DNA from: Bacteroidota bacterium
GTDB lineage: Bacteria; Bacteroidota; Bacteroidia; Chitinophagales; Chitinophagaceae
Length of the DNA: 10,335 nucleotides
Direction of reading: 5' to 3'
NCBI GenBank assembly: GCA_947461985.1
Contig: CANHNT010000047.1
Coordinates: 1 to 10,335 of the forward strand
Part shown: piece by piece, positions 5,617 through 10,335 of the stretch
How the letters are laid out: each line of letters opens with the position of its first letter
Position numbering within the stretch: position 1 is the first letter of the stretch
Program-made: the position numbers and the translations under genes
The notes under the pieces: model-generated
Seen by the model: only the letters and a program-made list of their open reading frames with translations
What the model was told of the DNA's origin: nothing
Databases searched by the model: none

Positions 5617-6648
5617 TTATTTATTTTTAATGAATGATTTACAGATTTTTTTAGCAATTGCAGGACCTTCATAAATAAACCCAGTATACACTTGCACGAG
5701 TGAAGCACCAGCATTCATTTTTTCTTGCGCATCTTCTGCCGTAAAAATTCCACCTACTGCAATGATCGGCAATTTACCATTGGTTTTGGTAAAAATATAG
5801 TGTATGATTTCTGTGCTGCGTTGTTTAAGTGGCTTGCCACTTACCCCACCTGTGCCTGTTTTTTCAATTACGTTTTTATCAGCCGTTAACTCATCTCTGT
5901 CAATGGTTGTGTTCGTAGCCACTATGCCTGCCAATCGTGTTTCAGTTACAACTTCAATTACATCATCGAGTTGGGTGTCAGTTAAATCTGGTGCAATTTT
6001 TAATAAGATAGGTTTTGGATTAGGGTAAGATAAATTTAAGTTTTGCAATTGTAATAATAATTCACGAAGTGGTTTTTTCTCTTGCAGTTCTCGAAGGTTA
6101 GGCGTGTTTGGGCTACTAATATTCACCACAAAATAATCGACAACAGGGTGTAAAATTTTAAAACAATATTCATAATCTTTACTGGCATCTTCATTCGAAG
6201 TTGTTTTGTTTTTTCCAATATTTCCACCAATAATAATATCTGTTTTTCTGTTTTTTAATCGCAATGCAGCAGCCTCTACCCCTTGATTATTAAACCCCAT
6301 ACGGTTTATAATAGCTTCATCGTTTGGAAAACGAAATAATCGCGGTTTTTCATTTCCATCTTGTGGACGAGGAGTAACCGTTCCTATTTCTATAAAGCCA
6401 AAACCAAGGCAAGCTAACTCATCTATAAAACGTGCATCTTTATCGAAACCTGCAGCTAAGCCAACAGGGTTTTTAAACTTCAGTCCAAAAACGGTACGTT
6501 CTAAACTGGGATGTTTGATGCAATAATTACACTCTAAATATTTTTTACCAACGCCTGAATTATACGCTTTGGTAAGCCATTTCATTACTTTGTAATGAAC
6601 GTTTTCGGGGTCGTATTTGAATAATATTTTTTTTACAATGTTGTACAT
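5617..6648 (-). CDS. pyrD: Dihydroorotate dehydrogenase (quinone), class 2
   Basis: PyrD oxidises dihydroorotate to orotate, the fourth step of de novo pyrimidine synthesis, using FMN and passing electrons to membrane quinones. Several features fix it as class 2: 343 residues; an N-terminal extension of about 55 residues (MYNIVKKILFKYDPENVHYKVMKWL) that forms the membrane- and quinone-binding helices; NPVGLAAGFDK; EIGTVTPRPQDGNEKPRLFR; NRMGFNNQG; VNISSPNTPNLR with catalytic Ser (S179, where class 1 has Cys); and the FMN phosphate region VGGIFTAEDA ... GASLVQVYTGF. The start is the first ATG, 10 nt after the stop of the thioredoxin-like lipoprotein gene upstream, so it has little room for its own promoter. 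The pairing with neighbours looks like convenience of transcription rather than a shared pathway, though all three products are membrane associated. Confidence 0.97.
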   Translation of the reverse strand: MYNIVKKILFKYDPENVHYKVMKWLTKAYNSGVGKKYLECNYCIKHPSLERTVFGLKFKNPVGLAAGFDKDARFIDELACLGFGFIEIGTVTPRPQDGNEKPRLFRFPNDEAIINRMGFNNQGVEAAALRLKNRKTDIIIGGNIGKNKTTSNEDASKDYEYCFKILHPVVDYFVVNISSPNTPNLRELQEKKPLRELLLQLQNLNLSYPNPKPILLKIAPDLTDTQLDDVIEVVTETRLAGIVATNTTIDRDELTADKNVIEKTGTGGVSGKPLKQRSTEIIHYIFTKTNGKLPIIAVGGIFTAEDAQEKMNAGASLVQVYTGFIYEGPAIAKKICKSFIKNK

Positions 6649-6658
6649 GAAAGCTTTC

Positions 6659-7774
6659 TTATTTAATAAGTTCAGTTAATTTGTTGATTAAATTTTCACC
6701 CTTTAAATTTTGGGCAATAATATTTCCTTGAGGATCTATTAAAAAATTTTGAGGAATACTTTCTACTTTATAATCTCGAGCAATGGTGCAACCCCATCCT
6801 TTTAATTCGCTAATATGGTTCCAAGTAAGATTGTCTTTTGCAATAGCCTCTGTCCATTTATCTTTACTAGAATCTAATGAAATGCCTACGATCACAAATT
6901 TTTTATTTTTGAATTGATTGTATGCTGCCACTACATTAGGATTTTCATTTCTGCAGGGTCCACACCACGATGCCCAAAAGTCAACTAAAACATAATTTCC
7001 TTTAAAATCACTCAACGTAATTGTTTTTCCTTCAGGAGAATTGCCCGAAAAATCAGGTGCAGCGGTTCCTGTGGTTGGTTTTTCAGTAGATGATGTTTCT
7101 TTTTTTGAAGTGCCTAAAAATCGTTCAGCAAATAATTTTGCAACAGTAGATTTTGGGAACCGTTTTAATATTGTTTGATAAAATGTAGTTACATACGGTT
7201 TTTCATACGCAGCATTAATCATGTTTATAGCAAAAAGAGCACTGGCAACACTTTGTGTGGTGTCGGCAAATTTCTTAATATATGTCATGAAATTGGTATT
7301 GATATTTCTTAAATCTGTTTCTGCAGCCTTAAATAACGAATCTTTTTCGGGTTTTCCTTTTAAGGAATCTAATACAAATTGCAAGGTGTTAATGTCTGTA
7401 ATATTTTGTTTTAAATTATTTAAAAAACCTTTTAATGTGCTGCTGCTTTTTGAGCCCGAAACCGTGTAGTCTTCTAACGAATTCCATTTGCCAATAACTG
7501 CTGCATCATCGTCATTATTTAAAGCCAATAAAACACTTTGACCTTTTTCAAATTTTATGCGATATAGTTTTTCTTCTTTATTCGTGGCTTTTATTTCAAA
7601 CTCACCCGTAGGAGATGTTATTCCACTGTCTACTAAAATATTTTCATCAACTGCTAATTCTTCTAAAATGAATTTTTGTTCTGGCATGCTTTCAATTTTT
7701 CCTTTCACAGAAAAATTATTGGAACAACTAAAAAGCATCAAGGATAACGAAAAAAGCAAAACGATTTTTTTCAT
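6659..7774 (-). CDS. Thioredoxin-fold lipoprotein (DUF4369-like N-terminus + TlpA/AhpC-TSA domain)
   Basis: A periplasmic thiol-disulfide oxidoreductase of the TlpA/ResA type, a family common in Bacteroidota and used for example in cytochrome maturation. The 371 residues begin with a lipoprotein signal (MKKIVLLFSLSLMLFSC, lipobox LFSC, lipidated C17). SNNF follows the cysteine and has no acidic cluster, which argues against the Bacteroidota surface-export signal. Residues about 20-110 (FSVKGKIESMPEQKFILEEL, GEFEIKA) are a beta-rich DUF4369-like domain; a helical section follows (about 110-225). After a Thr/Ser-rich linker comes the thioredoxin fold (about 235-371) with WCGPC (C271, C274) and cis-Pro P341 in ESIPQNFLID. 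ATG 7774 is chosen because an upstream in-frame ATG (7810) precedes the promoter box and would spoil the signal peptide. It leads the unit with pyrD and the terC-like gene. Confidence 0.9.
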   Translation of the reverse strand: MKKIVLLFSLSLMLFSCSNNFSVKGKIESMPEQKFILEELAVDENILVDSGITSPTGEFEIKATNKEEKLYRIKFEKGQSVLLALNNDDDAAVIGKWNSLEDYTVSGSKSSSTLKGFLNNLKQNITDINTLQFVLDSLKGKPEKDSLFKAAETDLRNINTNFMTYIKKFADTTQSVASALFAINMINAAYEKPYVTTFYQTILKRFPKSTVAKLFAERFLGTSKKETSSTEKPTTGTAAPDFSGNSPEGKTITLSDFKGNYVLVDFWASWCGPCRNENPNVVAAYNQFKNKKFVIVGISLDSSKDKWTEAIAKDNLTWNHISELKGWGCTIARDYKVESIPQNFLIDPQGNIIAQNLKGENLINKLTELIK

Positions 7775-7799
7775 ATTATAACTATTAAAAATTTGTTGG

Positions 7800-7807
7800 C
7801 AAAAGTA
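7800..7807 (-). promoter_or_regulatory. -7 box of the tlpA-like/pyrD/terC-like unit
   Basis: On the minus strand TACTTTTG matches TAnnTTTG exactly. Transcription would start near 7793-7796 with a leader of about 20 nt to the ATG at 7774. No good TTTG is found at the 19-21 nt spacing, so only the -7 element is supported. No other candidate promoter is seen before pyrD or the terC-like gene, so this one probably drives all three. Confidence 0.5.
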
Positions 7808-7822
7808 CATTAATTTTTGTGG

Positions 7823-7830
7823 TAAATTTG
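7823..7830 (+). promoter_or_regulatory. -7 box of the short-chain dehydrogenase gene
   Basis: TAAATTTG matches TAnnTTTG exactly and lies 43 nt before the ATG at 7874. Only 15 bp separate it from the opposing -7 box at 7800-7807, so the two divergent promoters would compete for polymerase. A -33 TTTG at the right spacing is not visible. Confidence 0.4.
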
Positions 7831-7873
7831 TGCCTCAAAATGTTTCGTTAATTACTTATTCATACTTTCAAAA

Positions 7874-8653
7874 ATGATTACAAAAACAGCATTAATTACT
7901 GGCGCATCCAGTGGAATTGGACTAGAACTGGCTAAACTATTTGCAAAAAATGGGTTTTATTTAATTTTAGTAGCTAGAAGTGAGGAGCGATTGGAGAAAT
8001 TAGCCGATGAGTTAAGGTATGAACATCATGTACAAGTAGCCACTTTTGCAAAAGATTTGACGGATTTAAATGAAATTCAATCGCTCTTTCAAATTATAGA
8101 AGAAGAAAATATTTTTATTGATTTTTTGGTAAATAATGCTGGTTTTGGCGACTATGGTTATTTTGTAGAAAGCGATTGGCATAAAATTCATCAAATGATT
8201 AATTTAAATATGACTTCATTAACCTACATGACGCATTTGTTTTTACAACGAATGAAAAAAGAGGGGAGAGGTAGGATTATGAATATTGCTTCTACAGCTG
8301 CCTTTCAACCAGGTCCTTTGATGGCCGTTTACTTTGCTACAAAATCGTATGTTTTAAATTTTTCAGAAGCTCTTTTTGAAGAACTAAAAGAATTTAATAT
8401 TACGGTAACAACATATTGCCCCGGTGCAACAGCTACCAATTTTTCGAATGAAGCCAATACGAATAACAGTAAATTATTTAAAAATAGAAAGTTACCAACA
8501 GCAGCAAAAGTTGCAGAATATGGTTTTATGGCAATGATGCAAGGAAAGCGGTTGGCTATTTATGGTTTTATGAATCGGGTAATGGTTTTTAGTACCCGAT
8601 TTACACCTCGTTCCATCGTTTTAAAAATTACTAAATTTATTTTAAAAGAATAA
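7874..8653 (+). CDS. Short-chain dehydrogenase/reductase (classical SDR, DltE/YqjQ-like)
   Basis: A cytoplasmic NAD(P)H-dependent oxidoreductase of unknown substrate. The 259 residues contain all classical SDR marks: cofactor loop TGASSGIG (T9-G10 ... G14-I15-G16), NNAG at 87-90, catalytic S140 in NIASTAA, and Y153-FATK157. R35 and S36 in LVARSEERLEKLADEL follow the second beta strand and hint at NADP preference. The substrate-loop TYCPGATATNF and the C-terminus with basic, hydrophobic FMNRVMVFSTRFTPRSIVLKITKFIL match the COG0300 group, in which that tail may touch membranes. It is divergent from the thioredoxin-fold lipoprotein gene and convergent with sco1 (19 nt between stops), so it is probably transcribed alone. 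Family is certain; the reaction is not. Confidence 0.93.
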   Translation: MITKTALITGASSGIGLELAKLFAKNGFYLILVARSEERLEKLADELRYEHHVQVATFAKDLTDLNEIQSLFQIIEEENIFIDFLVNNAGFGDYGYFVESDWHKIHQMINLNMTSLTYMTHLFLQRMKKEGRGRIMNIASTAAFQPGPLMAVYFATKSYVLNFSEALFEELKEFNITVTTYCPGATATNFSNEANTNNSKLFKNRKLPTAAKVAEYGFMAMMQGKRLAIYGFMNRVMVFSTRFTPRSIVLKITKFILKE

Positions 8654-8663
8654 AAAAGCCACT

Positions 8664-8691
8664 AAAAAGATACTATTGGTATTCTTTTTTT
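8664..8691. terminator. Probable bidirectional terminator between the SDR gene and sco1
   Basis: AAAAAGATAC (8664-8673) can pair with GTATTCTTTTT (8679-8689) with one bulged T and a 5-nt loop (TATTG). On the plus strand the stem runs into T7; on the minus strand it runs into T5. The stem is A/U rich with few G/C pairs, so it is weaker than the iscU terminator. It overlaps the last codons of sco1. Confidence 0.4.
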
Positions 8692-9302
8692 AATTCTACA
8701 ATATCCGCAATTAATTTTTTTACAGAAGATTTTTCTGTTCCGTCATAAAAACCACGAACATTTTTATCCTTATCAACTAAAACAAATTTTTGTGTATGAA
8801 TAAATTCGGGAGAAATTTTTTCAACAGTGCTATCTGCTACAGGAATTAAATAATCATCTACAGCCATTTTGTAAAGAGAATCTTTATTGCCCGTTAAAAA
8901 CATCCAATGTGCAGGATCTGCATCAAATTTAAATGAATATTTTTTCATTTGTGCAACTGTATCTATTTCGGGATCGACTGAGTGAGATAAAATGGCAAAA
9001 TCATTGTCATTTTTAAAAGCGTCGTTAACAGCTACCATATTTTCATTCATGATAGGGCAAATTCCTTCACAGGTTGTAAAAAAATATTCAACTACATAAA
9101 TTTTCCCATCTAAATCTTTCTCGGTAATTGTTTTTCCATCTTGGTTTAAAAATGAAAAATGACCTACTTTGTGTCCTGGATTACCATAAGTAGGCAAACG
9201 TCTTGGATGCTCTCTCATGGTGGTATAATAATATCCTAAAAATGAAATTCCTAATAGCATAAAAAATGAAATAAGGATAACTGCTGTTTTATTTACTTTC
9301 AT
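8673..9302 (-). CDS. Sco1/SenC/PrrC-family copper chaperone
   Basis: Sco proteins are membrane-anchored thioredoxin-fold proteins that bind copper and help build the Cu(A) centre of cytochrome c oxidase; some act as thiol reductants. The 209 residues have one N-terminal TM anchor (about 7-26) and then a periplasmic domain. The copper site is complete: C78-EGI-C82-P (CxxxC) in VEYFFTTCEGICP and the distal H169 in FIHTQKFVLVD. The central SHSVDPEIDTVAQMKKY stretch is also typical. Start is ATG 9302; TTG at 9311 would add only MHL and lies within the -7 box. No cox gene is adjacent in this window, so oxidase linkage rests on the family. It is divergent from rsmE and convergent with the SDR gene, hence likely a single-gene unit. 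Confidence 0.93.
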   Translation of the reverse strand: MKVNKTAVILISFFMLLGISFLGYYYTTMREHPRRLPTYGNPGHKVGHFSFLNQDGKTITEKDLDGKIYVVEYFFTTCEGICPIMNENMVAVNDAFKNDNDFAILSHSVDPEIDTVAQMKKYSFKFDADPAHWMFLTGNKDSLYKMAVDDYLIPVADSTVEKISPEFIHTQKFVLVDKDKNVRGFYDGTEKSSVKKLIADIVELKKEYQ

Positions 9303-9308
9303 AAGGTG

Positions 9309-9316
9309 CAAAGTTA
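9309..9316 (-). promoter_or_regulatory. -7 box of sco1, 6 nt before its ATG
   Basis: On the minus strand TAACTTTG matches TAnnTTTG exactly and is the same octamer as the iscU -7 box. TTTA (9340-9337) with a 20-nt spacer is a one-mismatch -33 element. Only CACCTT separates the box from the ATG at 9302, so the mRNA should have almost no leader. Confidence 0.5.
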
Positions 9317-9361
9317 TTGTGAAAAATGTACTCTTATAAATAATGTTTTAACTACTTCTGT

Positions 9362-9369
9362 TATCTTTG
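9362..9369 (+). promoter_or_regulatory. -7 box of rsmE, 5 nt before its ATG
   Basis: TATCTTTG matches TAnnTTTG exactly, followed by TGCAA and the ATG at 9375. It predicts a leaderless or near-leaderless rsmE mRNA. No good -33 TTTG is seen at the usual spacing. It also argues against the longer in-frame GTG start at 9306. Confidence 0.45.
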
Positions 9370-9374
9370 TGCAA

Positions 9375-10070
9375 ATGGCATATCCTTTTTTTTATGAGCG
9401 GTTTGATAGTATTGAATTTATTCAATTGAGCGAAGCCTCTATTCATCATATTGTGCATGTGTTGCGCATGAAAAAAGGCGAACAATTTTGGCTAACCAAT
9501 GGCAAAGGAATTAAATGTAGAACATTGTTAACGGATGTTTCAAAACGAGATTGCGCCATTGAAATTGTAGAAATGATTGTTGAAGAAAAACCTTCAAATA
9601 ATTTTCATTTAGCCATTTCGTTCACAAAAAATCCTTCAAGAATAGAGTGGTTGTTAGAAAAAACGACCGAAATTGGGGTTGCCGAAATAACCCCTTTGAT
9701 TACTAAACGAAGTGAAAAAATATTTTTTAAAAAAGAACGATTTGAAAAAATAGTGGTTTCAGCTATGTTGCAATCTCAACAAACCTTTTTGCCCATAATA
9801 AATGAACCAATTTATTTTGAAGAAATATTGAAATCAACAGAACCTATAAAGCTTATTGCGCATTGTTTAGAAAATGAAAAAAAAGCCATGAACGATGTGT
9901 TAAAAGAAAATCAATCGACTATTATATTAATTGGACCCGAAGGCGACTTTACGCCCGAAGAAATTCATGCAGCCATACAAAATAATTTTATACCAGTAAG
10001 CTTAGGAAATAAACGGTTACGAACCGAAACAGCAGGATTGTATGCTTGTGTAGTTTTTAACAGTTTGTAA
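9375..10070 (+). CDS. rsmE: 16S rRNA (uracil1498-N3)-methyltransferase RsmE
   Basis: RsmE methylates N3 of U1498 in 16S rRNA on the assembled 30S subunit, using S-adenosylmethionine. The 231-residue product has the two expected parts. The N-terminal PUA-like RNA-binding domain (about 1-70) includes HHIVHVLRMKKGEQFWLTNGKG. The SPOUT methyltransferase domain has KTTEIGVAEITPLITKRSE, then the trefoil-knot motifs LIGPEGDF (G187-P-E-G190) and SLGNKRLRTETA (L215-A220). The GPEG is followed by D where many homologues have G. The start at ATG 9375 gives MAYPFFYERF, the usual RsmE opening; starting at GTG 9306 would place 23 unrelated residues ahead of it. It is likely first in a unit with the DUF4159 gene 29 nt downstream. 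Confidence 0.95.
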   Translation: MAYPFFYERFDSIEFIQLSEASIHHIVHVLRMKKGEQFWLTNGKGIKCRTLLTDVSKRDCAIEIVEMIVEEKPSNNFHLAISFTKNPSRIEWLLEKTTEIGVAEITPLITKRSEKIFFKKERFEKIVVSAMLQSQQTFLPIINEPIYFEEILKSTEPIKLIAHCLENEKKAMNDVLKENQSTIILIGPEGDFTPEEIHAAIQNNFIPVSLGNKRLRTETAGLYACVVFNSL

Positions 10071-10099
10071 TATTCTAGTTTGTTATATTTACATTTCAA

Positions 10100-10335
10100 A
10101 TGAAAAAAATTATTTTATTTATATCGTTCATATTTACAACACAATTTCTTTTTGCTCAAAAAATGAAATTAGGATTGTTGGTTTATGGCGGTGGAGGCGA
10201 TTGGTATGCAAATCCAACAGCATTAAAAAATTTAGCCAAGTTTTCAAACCAACAATTAGGAACCAATTTTGATGCTACAGAAGGACAGGTAGAGGTTGGT
10301 AGCAAAGAATTGTTTAATTATCCTATTGTATTTGC
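10100..10335 (+). CDS. DUF4159 protein, N-terminal fragment (3' end outside window)
   Basis: The first 78 codons of a gene that runs off the right edge. It begins with a signal peptide (MKKIILFISFIFTTQFLFAQ, cleavage near Ala19-Gln20). The mature part has LGLLVYGGGGDWYANPTALKNLAKFSNQQLGTNFDATEGQVEVGSKELFNYPIVF. The YGGGGDWY stretch, the asparagine-rich spacing and the VEVGS...FNYP run are the opening of DUF4159 (a class-I-glutamine-amidotransferase-like fold). The family's function is unknown, and some members carry an extra C-terminal domain not visible here. It starts 29 nt after the rsmE stop in the same direction with no clear terminator between, so cotranscription is plausible. A TATATTTA at 10084-10091 resembles a degenerate -7 box. 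Confidence 0.75.
   Translation, partial: MKKIILFISFIFTTQFLFAQKMKLGLLVYGGGGDWYANPTALKNLAKFSNQQLGTNFDATEGQVEVGSKELFNYPIVF

Noticed and set aside
5610..5625. A yybP-ykoY (Mn2+) riboswitch ahead of the terC-like gene
   Set aside because: Considered because TerC relatives often have one, but the ATG touches the pyrD stop and the upstream sequence is pyrD coding DNA.
4994..5674. Three plus-strand frames opposite the terC-like gene
   Set aside because: Antisense to a well-supported TerC-family gene, short, and without family features.
5804..6028. Plus-strand frame of 74 codons
   Set aside because: Antisense to the FMN-binding part of pyrD; no independent support.
7221..7781. Two plus-strand frames opposite the thioredoxin-fold lipoprotein
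   Set aside because: Antisense to the signal peptide and N-terminal domain of a convincing gene; no start context or promoter.

Overview
The window reads as chromosomal DNA of an AT-rich member of the Bacteroidota. Four things point there: exact TAnnTTTG (-7) boxes upstream of genes, a BatB/BatC aerotolerance pair, a secreted SGNH hydrolase with a PKD domain and a type IX secretion (T9SS) style C-terminus, and a DUF4369-TlpA lipoprotein. I cannot place it below phylum with confidence; it resembles Flavobacteriia or Chitinophagia. Genes are dense and mostly housekeeping. I see no prophage, integron, CRISPR array, insertion sequence or tRNA/rRNA gene.

Layout. 2-166: the last 54 codons of an EamA/DMT-type permease. 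167-552: 386 bases without a gene, carrying nested inverted repeats, a block that looks like an interspersed Bacteroidota repeat (about 380-475) and the iscU terminator. 553-972 (-): iscU. 1131-2881 (+): batB-batC, overlapping by 4 nt. 2891-3307 (-): a small SET-domain protein, convergent with batC at 9 nt. 3430-4671 (+): the secreted SGNH hydrolase. 4672-4833: a convergent intergenic region with interleaved inverted repeats. 4834-7774 (-): a compact unit transcribed tlpA-like lipoprotein, then pyrD, then terC-like. 7874-8653 (+): a short-chain dehydrogenase, divergent from that unit. 8673-9302 (-): a Sco1/SenC-type copper chaperone. 9375-10070 (+): rsmE. 10100-10335 (+): the start of a DUF4159 protein that runs off the window.

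Functional themes. Several products work at or outside the inner membrane: BatB and BatC (envelope and oxidative stress), the thioredoxin-fold lipoprotein (periplasmic thiol chemistry), Sco1 (Cu(A) assembly for cytochrome oxidase), the TerC-family protein (metal or envelope homeostasis) and the secreted hydrolase. PyrD of the quinone-linked class feeds electrons to the same respiratory chain. IscU (Fe-S scaffold) and RsmE (16S rRNA U1498 methylation) are core cytoplasmic functions.

Several start codons were corrected to internal ATGs because longer readings begin with TTG or GTG, or begin upstream of a good promoter. The points most worth a second look are -7 boxes lying only 4-6 nt before the ATG of batB, sco1 and rsmE (predicted leaderless or near-leaderless mRNAs), a batBC pair without batA or batD, the tiny SET protein, and the structured repeat at 167-500. 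I found no convincing novel multigene system.
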